A DNA stretch of 64,000 nucleotides, from the NCBI RefSeq assembly GCF_000420745.1, contig NZ_ATVN01000007.1, positions 62,001 to 126,000 of the forward strand. The letters are read 5' to 3'. Under the pieces are notes generated by a model. It was not told the DNA's origin. It did no database searches and was given only the letters and a program-made list of their open reading frames with translations. The translations under genes were made by a program, and so were the position numbers. The DNA is from Pseudorhodobacter ferrugineus DSM 5888. Lineage in GTDB: Bacteria > Pseudomonadota > Alphaproteobacteria > Rhodobacterales > Rhodobacteraceae. Shown in pieces: positions 35,615 to 44,769 of the stretch; the first letter of the stretch is position 1, and the number at the start of each line of letters is the position of its first letter.

Positions 35615-36556
35615 ATGGTCCCGCGTAAAATCATTATCGACACCGACCCCGGCCAAGACGATGCCGTCGCCATTTTGCTTGCCCTTGCCTCGCCTGCTGA
35701 TCTGGACGTGCTGGGCATCACCGCCGTTGCCGGCAATGTGCCGCTGCCCCTGACGGAAAAAAACGCGCGCATTATCTGTGAGTTGGCAGGCAAGCCCGAT
35801 GCAAAAGTCTTTGCCGGATGCGCAGCCCCCCTGAAACGCAAGCTTGTTACGGCTGAACATGTGCACGGCAAAACTGGCCTTGATGGCCCGCAATTGCCAA
35901 CGCCCGACATGCCGCTGCAACCCGAACATGCCGTGGATTTCATCATCCAAACCTTGCGGACCGAACCTGCGGGTACTGTCACGCTCTGTCCCCTTGGCCC
36001 CCTGACCAATATTGCCACGGCCTTTCAGCGCGCGCCCGATATCATCACGCGTGTGCAGGAAATCGTGTTGATGGGAGGGGCCTATTTTGAGGTGGGAAAC
36101 ATCACCCCCGCCGCCGAATTCAACATTTATGTCGACCCGGAAGCCGCTGAAATCGTTTTCAAATCTGGCGTGCCACTGGTTGTGATGCCGCTGGATGTCA
36201 CCCACAAGGTTCTGACCACCAAACCCCGTGTTCAGGCCTTTCACGATATGGGCACCGAGCCGGGGCGCATGGTGGCCGAATGGACCGATTTTTTTGAGCG
36301 GTTTGACAAGGAAAAATATGGCTCCGAAGGCGCGCCTTTGCATGACCCTTGCGTCATCGCCTACCTGCTGAAACCCGAGCTGTTCAAGGGCCGCATGATC
36401 AATGTCGAAATCGAAACCACGTCCGATCTGACCCTTGGCATGACCGTGGCCGATTGGTGGGGCGTCACCGACCGCGCCCCCAATGCGCTGTTCATGGGTG
36501 ATGTCGATGCCGACGGTTTCTTTGCCCTGCTCACCGACCGGATCAGTCGATTTTAA
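35615..36556 (+). CDS. Inosine-uridine preferring nucleoside hydrolase family protein
   Basis: Cleaves N-ribosidic bonds of nucleosides for base salvage. 313 residues with the calcium-binding signature IIIDTDPGQDDAVAILLAL (Asp9, Asp11, Asp15, Asp16), LGPLTNIATAF, LMGGAYFEVGNITPAAEFNIYVDPEAA, and a late Asp in LHDPCVIAYLL. The AGGAGAGAGAC before the ATG is a good ribosome site. Substrate preference is not predictable. Its end overlaps the convergent phoR end by 14 bp. Confidence 0.93.
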   Translation: MVPRKIIIDTDPGQDDAVAILLALASPADLDVLGITAVAGNVPLPLTEKNARIICELAGKPDAKVFAGCAAPLKRKLVTAEHVHGKTGLDGPQLPTPDMPLQPEHAVDFIIQTLRTEPAGTVTLCPLGPLTNIATAFQRAPDIITRVQEIVLMGGAYFEVGNITPAAEFNIYVDPEAAEIVFKSGVPLVVMPLDVTHKVLTTKPRVQAFHDMGTEPGRMVAEWTDFFERFDKEKYGSEGAPLHDPCVIAYLLKPELFKGRMINVEIETTSDLTLGMTVADWWGVTDRAPNALFMGDVDADGFFALLTDRISRF

Positions 36557-37577
36557 CCGTCTCCGCCGCGGGCAGCACCACGCTGAATGTGCTGCCCACC
36601 CCACGCTCGCTTGTAATCAGCAAGCGCCCGCGATGGCGGCTCACGATGTGTTTCACAATTGCCAATCCAAGGCCTGTTCCACCTTTTTCGCGCGAACGGT
36701 GCGTATCGACACGATAAAACCGTTCGGTCAATCGCGGCAGATGCACCGCATCAATCCCGTCGCCTTGATCCGATACATCAATCCTAAACGCGGCACAGCG
36801 CAGAACGGGGTCGCGCGCTTCGGTGCGCAAGTCGGCGCGCACCACCTTGCCATTCCCGCCGTATTTGATCGCGTTTTCCACCAGATTGGTCAGCACCTGT
36901 ACCAGTTGATCCGCATCCCCCAGCACCATGGCACCCGCGACCGGGCTGACCCGCACTTCAACCTGCGCCGCATCGGATACAGGGCGCAGGTCGGACACGA
37001 CCCGCGCCAAAACCGCACCCAAATCCACCGAAACCGTCGGCCGCACCCGCTCTTGCGCCTCGACGCGGCTCAGCTGCAACAAATCGCCTACCAGCCGGTT
37101 CATACGTCCGGCCTCACGCGCCATAATTTCCAAAAACCGCGTGCGCGCCATCGCATCATCCCGCGCGGCCCCTTGCAATGTCTCGATGAAACCGACCAAT
37201 GCCGTCAAAGGTGAGCGCAGCTCATGGCTGACATTGGCGACGAAATCACGCCGCATCTGGCCAATTTGTTCCTGCTCGCTGGTATCGTCAAACGCACAGA
37301 TCGCGCCTTGCGCCACCGGTGTTACGGTTACCCGAAACACTTGCCCACCCGCTTGGGTAAATCGCGACACCCCTGCATGTTTGCCTGCCAACGCCGCGTC
37401 AATCGTGGCGGCCAGCGCCGGTTGGCGAAACGCGGTCAAATAAAGCCGCCCAACCAGCCCCTCGCCCAACATGTCCAGCGCTGGCGCATTCGCGGAATCG
37501 ATCCGACCTTCGTCATTGATCACCACAACGGGCATCGGAATGCCGGCAAGAAACGCGGTAGCAAACTGCAAATCCAT
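36543..37577 (-). CDS. phoR: PhoR-type sensor histidine kinase
   Basis: 344 residues from ATG 37577, chosen because AGAGGA precedes it and the PAS domain then starts at the N-terminus. Order: PAS (about 8-100), dimerisation domain with phospho-acceptor His118 in DFVANVSHELRSPLTAL, then a HATPase domain with N box LTNLVENAIKYGGNG and G boxes DQGDGI and KGGTGLGLAIVKH. There is no membrane helix, unlike E. coli PhoR. This is the PhoR subgroup that senses phosphate status, but phoB, pstSCAB and phoU are not in the window. Confidence 0.85.
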   Translation of the reverse strand: MDLQFATAFLAGIPMPVVVINDEGRIDSANAPALDMLGEGLVGRLYLTAFRQPALAATIDAALAGKHAGVSRFTQAGGQVFRVTVTPVAQGAICAFDDTSEQEQIGQMRRDFVANVSHELRSPLTALVGFIETLQGAARDDAMARTRFLEIMAREAGRMNRLVGDLLQLSRVEAQERVRPTVSVDLGAVLARVVSDLRPVSDAAQVEVRVSPVAGAMVLGDADQLVQVLTNLVENAIKYGGNGKVVRADLRTEARDPVLRCAAFRIDVSDQGDGIDAVHLPRLTERFYRVDTHRSREKGGTGLGLAIVKHIVSRHRGRLLITSERGVGSTFSVVLPAAETVKID

Positions 37578-37787
37578 GACCGACCAATCCTCTAAAATCC
37601 GTGGACACCACTGTGCGTCTTTAACCCGTTTTCGGCAAGAAGCCAGCTTGTGCCTTCCTGTAAAGTAACCGTATATTGACGGTGAAATCATGGTTAACGT
37701 CACGTTTGGTTGTCGCTTCCCTCAGGTACCATCTATTTGGGGGTGTTCCTTTTAGTCCAGATCAACTAGGTCCAGTTTGGCTTTCGC

Positions 37788-38156
37788 ATGCAGCGCACTT
37801 TACGGGACGCGCCCCTTTTGTCGCGCAAAGACACCGCAATTGATCCCGCTAAGCGCGTGTTGCTTTTGATTGACGTTCCTGCGACAGCGCGGTGCAGCCA
37901 GTTTGGCAACACCGTTGAATACTCAGGCACAATAACCGCGCAGCTTTTGTCACAGGTGTTGCCCGATATCGTCGTTATTTCCCTGATTTCTAACAATTTT
38001 GATGCGATCGAGGGCCTCGAGACTCTGTCCTCCCTCGGTTTTCGAGGGCGCTGTTTTGTCTTGGCCAATCGGCTCCCGAACCACCGATTGGTGCAGAAAG
38101 AGCTGCGTCAACACGCGGCAGGCCTGCGCATTACCTTGCTGACCGTTCACGCATAA
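37788..38156 (+). CDS. Receiver-like small protein lacking the phospho-acceptor aspartate
   Basis: 122 residues. The centre resembles a response-regulator receiver: a strand AKRVLLLIDVPATARCSQF, a helix, then PDIVVISLISNNFDAIEGLETLSSLGFRGRCFVLA, parallel to the usual PDxxLLDLxLPxxDGxExL. The position of the phosphorylated Asp is Ser, so it would not be a normal phospho-receiver. It is divergent from phoR across 210 bp and might interact with the kinase pathway; this is inference from layout and fold pattern. No good ribosome site is seen. Confidence 0.55.
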   Translation: MQRTLRDAPLLSRKDTAIDPAKRVLLLIDVPATARCSQFGNTVEYSGTITAQLLSQVLPDIVVISLISNNFDAIEGLETLSSLGFRGRCFVLANRLPNHRLVQKELRQHAAGLRITLLTVHA

Positions 38157-38229
38157 CGCCCGTCAACAGATCGCTTTCGGACGGCAAGGGTCAGGCCCGC
38201 TGACCTGAACCCAAACAACGCAAATGGCC

Positions 38230-39267
38230 TCAGCCCCAATCCAGCACAACCTTGCCCGACTGCCCCGACCGCATCGCGGCAAACCCCGCGTCAAAGTCAT
38301 CAACCTTAAATCTGTGCGTAATCACGCGACGCACATCCAGCCCGTTTTCCAGCATGGCAATCATCTTATACCAGGTCTCGAAAATCTCGCGCCCGTAAAC
38401 GCCCTTGATGGTGATGGCTTTAAAAACAATACGGCTCCAATCCACAGGGCTCTTTCCAGGCGGAATCCCCAGCATGGCAATACGGCCCCCCATGGTCATC
38501 GCCTCGATCATCTGGTCAAGTGCTGCCTGATTGCCCGACATTTCCATACCGACATCAAAGCCTTGCTTCATCTTCAGCCGCGCAATCACATCGCGCAAAT
38601 CCTCTGCAGCCACATTCACTGGCACCACATCGGCCACCCCCGCCGCCAAATCCAACCGCGTCTGATTCACATCCGTAATCACCACATGGCGCGCCCCAAC
38701 ATGCCGCGCCACGGCCGCCGCCATAATCCCAATCGGCCCTGCCCCCGTGATCAACACATCCTCCCCCACCAGATCAAAGCTTAACGCCGTGTGAACCGCA
38801 TTCCCCAACGGGTCCAAAATTGCGCCAATCTCATCATCAATCGCATCGGGCAACGGCACCACATTAAACGCGGGCAGGCGCAGATATTCGGCAAACGCCC
38901 CTTGCTCGTTCACCCCGATCCCGCGCGTGGCAGGGTCCAGATGAAACTTGCCCGCGCGGCTCTGGCGGCTGTGCTTGCCAATCAAATGCCCCTCGCCCGA
39001 ACAGCGTTGCCCTATCTCTAACCCTTCGACATTGCGGCCCAATTCTACAATCTCGCCCGCAAATTCATGCCCCGTCACCAAAGGCACCGGCACGGTTTTC
39101 GCCGCCCATTCATCCCAGTTCCAAATATGGATATCGGTGCCGCAAATCCCCGTCTTGCGCACGCGGATCAGCACATCATCCGGCCCAATCTCGGGCACCC
39201 CGCGGCGTTCCATCCACAATCCGGGTTCCGGCCGCGCTTTCACCAAGGCTTTCATATCATTGCGCAT
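38230..39267 (-). CDS. tdh: L-threonine 3-dehydrogenase lacking structural-zinc cysteines
   Basis: Oxidises threonine to 2-amino-3-ketobutyrate with NAD+. 345 residues closely following E. coli Tdh: catalytic zinc ligands Cys42 ([17 protein letters not shown]), His67 and Glu68 (TGHEFAGE), NAD-binding [15 protein letters not shown], and the end [14 protein letters not shown]. The structural zinc loop, which carries four Cys in E. coli (93, 96, 99, 107), reads [15 protein letters not shown] here, with Gly97, Ser100, Ser103 and Asp111 instead. The start is ATG 39267, overlapping the kbl stop; GTG 39270 is also possible. Kbl uses its product. Confidence 0.95.
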   Translation of the reverse strand: MRNDMKALVKARPEPGLWMERRGVPEIGPDDVLIRVRKTGICGTDIHIWNWDEWAAKTVPVPLVTGHEFAGEIVELGRNVEGLEIGQRCSGEGHLIGKHSRQSRAGKFHLDPATRGIGVNEQGAFAEYLRLPAFNVVPLPDAIDDEIGAILDPLGNAVHTALSFDLVGEDVLITGAGPIGIMAAAVARHVGARHVVITDVNQTRLDLAAGVADVVPVNVAAEDLRDVIARLKMKQGFDVGMEMSGNQAALDQMIEAMTMGGRIAMLGIPPGKSPVDWSRIVFKAITIKGVYGREIFETWYKMIAMLENGLDVRRVITHRFKVDDFDAGFAAMRSGQSGKVVLDWG

Positions 39268-40448
39268 CACAGCACCCCCACTGCATGGCCAGCGTCCTTA
39301 AACGCCGCCAAACCGAAATCCAGATCTTCACGCGTCAACGCCGCATTCATCTGCGTCCGTATCCGCGCCCGCCCTTTCGGCACAACCGGAAAGAAAAACC
39401 CCGCCACATGCACGCCGCGCTTGCCCAACTCTGCAGCCATGTCTTGCGCCAAACGCGCCTCACCCAGCATCACCGGAATGATCGGATGCTCGCCCGGCAA
39501 AACCTCAAACCCCGCCGCCTCCAATCCCGCCCGCCAATAGGCTGCATTCTCAAACAACTGCGCCCGCAACCCGTCCGCCGCCTCAACCAAATCCAGCGCC
39601 GCTAATCCCGCCGCCACAATCGCAGGCGGCAAGGCGTTGGAAAACAGATAGGGCCGCGCCCGTTGCCGCAGCAGGTCAATCACCGCCTGCGGCCCCGCGA
39701 TATAACCGCCAAGCGCGCCCCCCAATGCCTTGCCCAACGTCCCCGTAATCACATCGGCCCGCACGCCAAAATGCGCTGGCGTCCCGCGCCCTTGTGGCCC
39801 CATAAACCCCGTCGCATGGCAATCATCCACCATCAACACCGCCCCATAAGCATCTGCCAAGGCACGAATTTCCGGCAGTTTGGCCAAATACCCATCCATC
39901 GAAAACACGCCATCGGTGGCAATCATGATAAACCGCGCCCCCGCCACCCGCGCGGCCACCAGTTGCGCCTCCAGATCCGCCATATCCGAATTGGCATAGC
40001 GGAAACGCTTGGCCTTACACAAACGGATCCCGTCAATAATCGACGCATGGTTCAAACTGTCCGAAATCACCGCATCCTCGGGCCCCAACAACGGCTCAAA
40101 CAGCCCACCATTGGCATCAAAGCAGGCCGCGAACAGGATCGAATCGTCGTGCCCCAAAAACTGCGCCAGCCGCGCCTCAAGCGCACGGTGCAAATCTTGC
40201 GTCCCGCAAATAAACCGGACCGAGGCCATACCAAACCCGCCCGTTTCCAGCGCCCCCCGCGCCGCTGCAATCAAATCAGGATGATCGGCAAGCCCCAGAT
40301 AATTATTGGCGCATAGGTTCAGCATCCGCCGCCCCTCCATGTCCACATGCGCGCCTTGCGGTCCCGAAATCAGCCGCTCGCGCTTGGTCATGCCCTCGGC
40401 TTCAATCGCCGCCAGCTCGCCTCGAATATGGTCCAAAAATTCCGACAT
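39267..40448 (-). CDS. kbl: Glycine C-acetyltransferase (2-amino-3-ketobutyrate CoA ligase)
   Basis: PLP enzyme that splits 2-amino-3-ketobutyrate with CoA into glycine and acetyl-CoA, completing threonine breakdown begun by Tdh. 393 residues of the alpha-oxoamine synthase family; PLP Lys240 in [15 protein letters not shown], with [13 protein letters not shown] and [11 protein letters not shown] also conserved. GGAGGG precedes the ATG. First gene of kbl-tdh, overlapping tdh at the stop. A Xre-cupin regulator gene lies just upstream on the same strand. Confidence 0.96.
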   Translation of the reverse strand: MSEFLDHIRGELAAIEAEGMTKRERLISGPQGAHVDMEGRRMLNLCANNYLGLADHPDLIAAARGALETGGFGMASVRFICGTQDLHRALEARLAQFLGHDDSILFAACFDANGGLFEPLLGPEDAVISDSLNHASIIDGIRLCKAKRFRYANSDMADLEAQLVAARVAGARFIMIATDGVFSMDGYLAKLPEIRALADAYGAVLMVDDCHATGFMGPQGRGTPAHFGVRADVITGTLGKALGGALGGYIAGPQAVIDLLRQRARPYLFSNALPPAIVAAGLAALDLVEAADGLRAQLFENAAYWRAGLEAAGFEVLPGEHPIIPVMLGEARLAQDMAAELGKRGVHVAGFFFPVVPKGRARIRTQMNAALTREDLDFGLAAFKDAGHAVGVL

Positions 40449-40533
40449 GCCAGATTTCCCTCCGCGTTAGCGGAAATCATGCCACACAAGATCCAATCAG
40501 TCAATATAAAGGACGCAAATCCACTATAACGGA

Positions 40534-40597
40534 TTTTTCTGTTTGAAAATATCCCGGGGGGAATGGCCGCAAGGCCAGGGGGGCAGCGCCCCCGCCA
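40534..40597 (-). repeat. Dispersed GC-hairpin/GAGTATTT repeat, copy 4
   Basis: On the minus strand a GGGGGCGCTGCCCCCC hairpin, a second small hairpin (TGGCC-TTGC-GGCCA) and CCCCCCGGGATATTTTCAAA follow one another just after the Xre-cupin gene. GGATATTTTCAAACAGAAAA is a diverged match to the AT part. The orientation is that of the upstream gene, which would suit a 3'-end function. Confidence 0.6.
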
Positions 40598-40600
40598 CCC

Positions 40601-41158
40601 TCAACTCCCTTGAACGATCAAAATTGCCCGCGCCGCAGCCCCTGCAACCTCATGGATCGCATGATCACGGTCTGCAAAATACCTGGCCGTATCCCCTGCG
40701 CCAATCTCGGCCTCTTCTCCCCCCGAAACCACCCGCAACCGCCCCTCAATCACCGTCAAATGTTCACGGCATCCAGCCGAATGTGGCGCCGAAACCAACC
40801 CCGCCCCTGCCTGAAACCCCAGATCATAGACCTCATGGTCGCCGACCGTCTCGGCTGGCGATAAAATCCGTATCCGCACCCCGCGCCCGTGCCCCGTCAT
40901 CACAGGAGCCGCCCCTGCCAGCGTCACATCAATCCCGGGTTCAACCTTGGCTTCCAACAATCCCGCAAAATCCACGCCCAACGCTTGGGTCAGGTTCCAC
41001 AGCGTCGCCACCGTCGGGCTTGATTCGCCCCGCTCGATCTGGCTGACCATTGACCGACTCACGCCAGAAATCCCTGCCACGGCATCCAAACTCAGCCCAC
41101 GCGCTTTTCGCGCCGCGCGCAACCGTTCCGCCAGTCGATCTGTGATGGTGTCCGTCAT
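40601..41158 (-). CDS. Xre-cupin transcriptional regulator
   Basis: 185 residues from ATG 41158. The N-terminal Xre helix-turn-helix covers about 5-62 (LRAARKARGLSLDAVAGISGVSRSMVSQIERGESSPTVATLWNLTQAL); the C-terminal cupin barrel covers about 105-183 (DLGFQAGAGLVSAPHSAGCREHLTVIEGRLRV). Such two-domain regulators often sense amino acids or small metabolites and control nearby catabolic genes; kbl-tdh directly downstream is the obvious candidate. An ATG 33 bases upstream would add a non-conserved leader. Confidence 0.88.
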   Translation of the reverse strand: MTDTITDRLAERLRAARKARGLSLDAVAGISGVSRSMVSQIERGESSPTVATLWNLTQALGVDFAGLLEAKVEPGIDVTLAGAAPVMTGHGRGVRIRILSPAETVGDHEVYDLGFQAGAGLVSAPHSAGCREHLTVIEGRLRVVSGGEEAEIGAGDTARYFADRDHAIHEVAGAAARAILIVQGS

Positions 41159-41277
41159 AAACCCGCAAAGCCCTATAAAACCTGTGCTCAATGTCGCCTG
41201 AACACACAGGGCGCGTCAATCGCAACACGTCAGATCTATGATACGGAAAGGCCCTTTCAGCGGGCTAGTCTTTGAAA

Positions 41278-41354
41278 TGGTCGGGGCGATAGGATTCGAA
41301 CCTACGACATCCAGTTCCCAAAACTGGCGCGCTACCAGACTGCGCTACGCCCCG
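41278..41354 (-). tRNA. tRNA-Pro (anticodon UGG)
   Basis: The minus strand folds as a complete tRNA: acceptor stem CGGGGCG/CGCCCCG, D arm AGCGCAGTCTGGTAGCGC, anticodon arm CCAGTTTTGGGAACTGG with anticodon TGG, and T arm GTAGGTTCGAATCCTAT. The discriminator is A and CCA is encoded. The first base pair C-G and A73 are typical of bacterial tRNA-Pro. Confidence 0.97.
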
Positions 41355-41426
41355 ACATCTCAACTGTTCGACCGTTACAACCGAACATGCGCGCTTCCTA
41401 CGACATGCTTTTCGGATTGAAAAGCC

Positions 41427-41903
41427 TTATTGCGCCTCACAAGGCCATGCAGCTGAAATTTGTTTCAAATCCGGGTGCCGGATCACCGCGCCAGCAGTAA
41501 TTCCCAGCTTTTTTGCCAGGCCGCCGTTGATTTCCAGAATGGCAAGAATCTCCGTGCCCCCATCGATTCCCGTCTCGTCATGGGGTACCGCATTGGCGTG
41601 AACATGTTTCACCAGCCCTGTGGCATCGGCAAAAATCATATCAAGGGGAATCAGGGTATTCTTCATCCAAAACACCGCATGCTGCGGGCGTTCGTATAAA
41701 AACAGCATACCGGTAGATGTCGCCATGTGCTCGCGAAACATCAAACCCTTGGCCCGCTCGGCCGGATCATCCGCCACCTCGACCGAGAACCGGACTTGCC
41801 CGCCATCCTCCAGCCGTAAATCAACCTGATCGGCCGCACACCCTGCAAAACCGGCCTGCGGCACAGCCAGCGCAAGCCCAAAGGCCAACGCCAGCGATTT
41901 CAT
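41427..41903 (-). CDS. DUF192 family secreted/periplasmic protein
   Basis: 158 residues from ATG 41903, which overlaps the stop of the cold-shock gene (ATGA). A signal peptide MKSLALAFGLALAVPQAGFAGCA is followed by the DUF192 domain: FSVEVADDPAERAKGLMFREHMATSTGMLFLYERPQHAVFWMKNTLIPLDMIFAD. The family is small and beta-rich with unknown function. A Cys at the end of the signal (FAGC) could make it a lipoprotein, though the lipobox is poor. Confidence 0.88.
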   Translation of the reverse strand: MKSLALAFGLALAVPQAGFAGCAADQVDLRLEDGGQVRFSVEVADDPAERAKGLMFREHMATSTGMLFLYERPQHAVFWMKNTLIPLDMIFADATGLVKHVHANAVPHDETGIDGGTEILAILEINGGLAKKLGITAGAVIRHPDLKQISAAWPCEAQ

Positions 41904-42436
41904 TTCTGTGCCTTCAAAGCCGCGTCCCAAGCCAGAACCTGCGCGGCCATCCGGCCCCGCTTGCCCTCGATGATCCTCAGGCAGATCGCTTCACCAGCCG
42001 CAAGATCGGCAAACCCAGACATACGCAGCACTTCGACATGCACAAACACATCTTCTGTCTTGCCAAAAACATTGGCAAACCCAAAGCCTTTGCCTTTGTC
42101 GAACCACTTCACCCGTGCCGGTTCCAGCGGACAGGCCGCGATTTCTTCGGCGCTGAAATTCATCCCTTCACCGGCCATCGCAAAGCCGGCTCCTTCGGGT
42201 GGTGTAATCGACAACACTTCAACGGCTTGCACACCGCGCTGCGTTTCCTGAACGGTTACAGTGATTTCTGCGCCATCGGCCACGGTGCTTTGCCCAAAAT
42301 TCCGCAGCACATTCGAGTGCAGCAAAACATCGGAACCCGTCTCCTCAGACAGGATAAAGCCAAAGCCCTTGACCGGATCAAACCATTTAACGCGACCGTG
42401 CAGAACCTGCACGGGATTCTCGTCTTCGTCTTCCAT
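41900..42436 (-). CDS. Cold-shock protein with two cold-shock domains
   Basis: 178 residues carrying two full cold-shock domains: first GRVKWFDPVKGFGFILSEETGSDVLLHSNVL (about 13-75), second ARVKWFDKGKGFGFANVFGKTEDVFVHVEVL (about 106-172). RNP1-type KGFGF and RNP2-type VFVH/VLLH are both present, so both can bind single-stranded nucleic acid. Double-CSD proteins are characteristic of alphaproteobacteria and act as RNA chaperones. It is followed by the DUF192 gene with overlapping stop/start. The long unpaired leader region (42437-42551) could hold regulatory RNA structure. Confidence 0.93.
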   Translation of the reverse strand: MEDEDENPVQVLHGRVKWFDPVKGFGFILSEETGSDVLLHSNVLRNFGQSTVADGAEITVTVQETQRGVQAVEVLSITPPEGAGFAMAGEGMNFSAEEIAACPLEPARVKWFDKGKGFGFANVFGKTEDVFVHVEVLRMSGFADLAAGEAICLRIIEGKRGRMAAQVLAWDAALKAQK

Positions 42437-42551
42437 GATAGGCCTCTTACCCAGATTTAGCCTTTAAAACACTGTTCTGTTAGATGTCGCAGTCGGGTTC
42501 AAGCCCTATCTCACGCAATTGTGCACATCAATCCCTGCGGTAACGCACGTT

Positions 42552-43160
42552 TCAGGGGTTCAAGCGCACAACTTCCCATGCGTCACATACTGTTTTGCGT
42601 GTCCAACGAAAGCGGTCGTGCAACCTAAAGGCGCCATCCGCCCAAAATTCGATCTCAAGCGGGATGATTCGGATGCCGCCCCAAAACGGCGGGCGCTTCG
42701 GGTTGGTCCCTTGCTGCGCCGTCACCTTTGCCACATCGGCCATCAGGCTTGTCCGCGACGACAAGGGTTGCGACTGCGCCGAAGCCCAGGCCCCCAACCG
42801 GCTTTTAAGCGAGCGTGACGCATAATACGCATCCGCTTGTGGCCCCTCCTCGCGCTCGGTCACACCCCGAACCCTGAGTTGGCGGCGCAGTGATTTCCAA
42901 TGCATAACAAAGGCCGCCTTGCCCGCCGCTTCAATCTCTTGCCCCTTCTGGCTGGTGTAATTGGTATAAAACACAAATGCCGCAGGCTCGATGTCTTTCA
43001 GCAACACCATCCGCGCATTCGGCATCCCGTCTACGTCCACCGTCGACAGCGCAATTGCATTGGGGTCGTTGACCTCGGCCGCCTCTGCCTCGGCCAACCA
43101 AGCCTGCGCCAAAACGAACGGGTCATCGCCCGCAAATATGCCACCACGATCCATAGCCAC
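42552..43160 (-). CDS. pdxH: Pyridoxamine 5'-phosphate oxidase
   Basis: FMN enzyme that makes pyridoxal phosphate from PMP/PNP. 202 residues with [44 protein letters not shown], and the C-terminal [11 protein letters not shown], all diagnostic for PdxH. With pdxA at 25.4 kb the window carries two steps of the same cofactor pathway. Start may be ATG 43160 or two codons later. It is divergent from fabI. Confidence 0.96.
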   Translation of the reverse strand: MAMDRGGIFAGDDPFVLAQAWLAEAEAAEVNDPNAIALSTVDVDGMPNARMVLLKDIEPAAFVFYTNYTSQKGQEIEAAGKAAFVMHWKSLRRQLRVRGVTEREEGPQADAYYASRSLKSRLGAWASAQSQPLSSRTSLMADVAKVTAQQGTNPKRPPFWGGIRIIPLEIEFWADGAFRLHDRFRWTRKTVCDAWEVVRLNP

Positions 43161-43309
43161 CTTCTTTCAAAACGGAACAATCTAACAACCCTAGCCTGCA
43201 TTTTGCCAAGGGCAACCCCGCCCCCCCAACATCTTGACCATCGGCCTTGATGCCGCACCCCGTATCGCCTAAACCAACCTTAACACAACAATAACAGACG
43301 AGGGATATT

Positions 43310-44155
43310 ATGGCCGGACTAATGGCAGGCAAGCGCGGGCTCATCATGGGCCTCGCCAACGACAAATCCATCGCATGGGGCATTGCCAAGGCCTGCGCCG
43401 AACATGGCGCTGAACTGGCCTTTTCCTATCAGGGCGAGCAGCTGAAAAAGCGCGTCGAACCCCTCGCCACCTCGATTGGTTCGACCGAAATGATCGAATG
43501 CGATGTCACGGATGAGGCGTCGCTGGATGCGGTTTTTGACCACCTGAAAAACGTCTGGGGCAGCATTGATTTCGTCGTCCACGCCATCGGCTTTTCCGAT
43601 AAAAACGAACTGCGGGGCCGCTACGTCGATACGGGCCGTGAAAACTTCCTGATGTCGATGGATATTTCCGTCTATTCCTTTACCGCCGTCTGCAAACGCG
43701 CGGCCGCCATCATGAACCCCGGCGGCTCGCTCCTCACCCTCACCTATTACGGTGCGGAAAAGGTCATGCCGCATTACAACGTCATGGGCCTGTGCAAGGC
43801 CGCGCTCGAGGCGTCGGTGAAATACATCGCCGAGGATCTGGGCAAAGACGGTATCCGCTGCAACGCCATTTCCGCAGGCCCCATCAAAACGCTGGCCGCC
43901 TCTGGCATCGGCGATTTCCGCTATATCATGCGCTGGAACGAACTCAATTCGCCGCTCCGCCGCAACGTGACCCAGGATGAGGTTGGCAAGGCCGCCGTCT
44001 TCCTGCTCTCCGATCTCGGTTCGGGCACCACGGGCGAAAACCTGCATGTCGATGCAGGCTATCATGTCGTGGGCATGAAAGCCGTTGATGCCCCCGATAT
44101 CGACGTGGTCACCGCCAAAGCGCAAAAGGGTGCCGCCCCCTCTGCTGAAGAATGA
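43310..44155 (+). CDS. fabI: Enoyl-[acyl-carrier-protein] reductase (NADH)
   Basis: Last reduction step of fatty-acid elongation. 281 residues of the short-chain dehydrogenase superfamily: GLANDKSIAWGIAKAC nucleotide site, and the FabI-type active site Y-YGAEKVMPHY-NVMGLCK, giving Tyr-x6-Lys with the extra upstream Tyr. SAGPIKTLAASGI follows. GAGGG lies before the ATG. Its TGA overlaps the start of a LysE exporter gene. Confidence 0.96.
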   Translation: MAGLMAGKRGLIMGLANDKSIAWGIAKACAEHGAELAFSYQGEQLKKRVEPLATSIGSTEMIECDVTDEASLDAVFDHLKNVWGSIDFVVHAIGFSDKNELRGRYVDTGRENFLMSMDISVYSFTAVCKRAAAIMNPGGSLLTLTYYGAEKVMPHYNVMGLCKAALEASVKYIAEDLGKDGIRCNAISAGPIKTLAASGIGDFRYIMRWNELNSPLRRNVTQDEVGKAAVFLLSDLGSGTTGENLHVDAGYHVVGMKAVDAPDIDVVTAKAQKGAAPSAEE

Positions 44156-44757
44156 GCATAGAGCCGTTTCTGGCTCTGATCGCCGTCCTCACCCCGGCGA
44201 TTCTGTCGCCGGGGCCAAGCATTATCGCCGCCACCCAAATGGCCTTGGCCCAAGGCCGCGACAAGGCACTCCCCTACGGCCTCGGCCTTGCCTTCGGCGC
44301 ATCCCTTTGGTGCCTGTTTGCCCTTTTCGGCCTTGCGGTGGTCTTCAAACTTTACCCGCCCCTCTTCCAAGCCGCCAAAATCGCAGGCGGCCTTTACCTT
44401 CTCTACATGGCCTACGGCCTCTGGCGCGGCGCGCGCAACCCGCTCCCCCCCGCCGCCGAACGCCGTTTTGGCAACGGTTTTGCGGGCGGGGTCATCCTGT
44501 CGCTGTCCAACCCCAAACCGGCCCTGTTTTATTCCGCCGTTATCCTGACCCTGTTTCCCGACCCGCACGGTGCGGCTATGCTGACCGCTATCTATGCCAC
44601 AGCACTTGCGACGGAACTGTTTTGGTACGCCTGCGTCACGATTTCCATGTCCACCAACACCATGCGCAAACGCTACCTTGCCGCCAAATTCTGGATCGAT
44701 ATCATCGCCGCACTCGCCCTCGCCGCCCTCAGCCTTATGCTGATCTTCAACCTTTAA
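44152..44757 (+). CDS. LysE/RhtB family amino-acid exporter
   Basis: 201 residues, six membrane helices, with the family signature SPGPSIIAATQMALAQGRDKALPYGLGLAFG and GGLYLLYMAYGLWRG. Members export amino acids or similar small metabolites. Substrate unknown. Coupled to fabI by ATGA and followed by a paralogue, which suggests tandem duplication followed by divergence. Confidence 0.88.
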   Translation: MSIEPFLALIAVLTPAILSPGPSIIAATQMALAQGRDKALPYGLGLAFGASLWCLFALFGLAVVFKLYPPLFQAAKIAGGLYLLYMAYGLWRGARNPLPPAAERRFGNGFAGGVILSLSNPKPALFYSAVILTLFPDPHGAAMLTAIYATALATELFWYACVTISMSTNTMRKRYLAAKFWIDIIAALALAALSLMLIFNL

Positions 44758-44769
44758 AGGCCCGTGCCC

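Noticed and set aside
35360-36604. A 414-codon minus-strand frame opposite the nucleoside hydrolase
   Set aside because: Shadow of the hydrolase and the end of the iron-binding protein gene; no recognisable motif.
42437-42551. Cold-shock thermosensor RNA upstream of the double-CSD gene
   Set aside because: The leader is long enough to hold one, but I could not identify a convincing conserved fold by eye.
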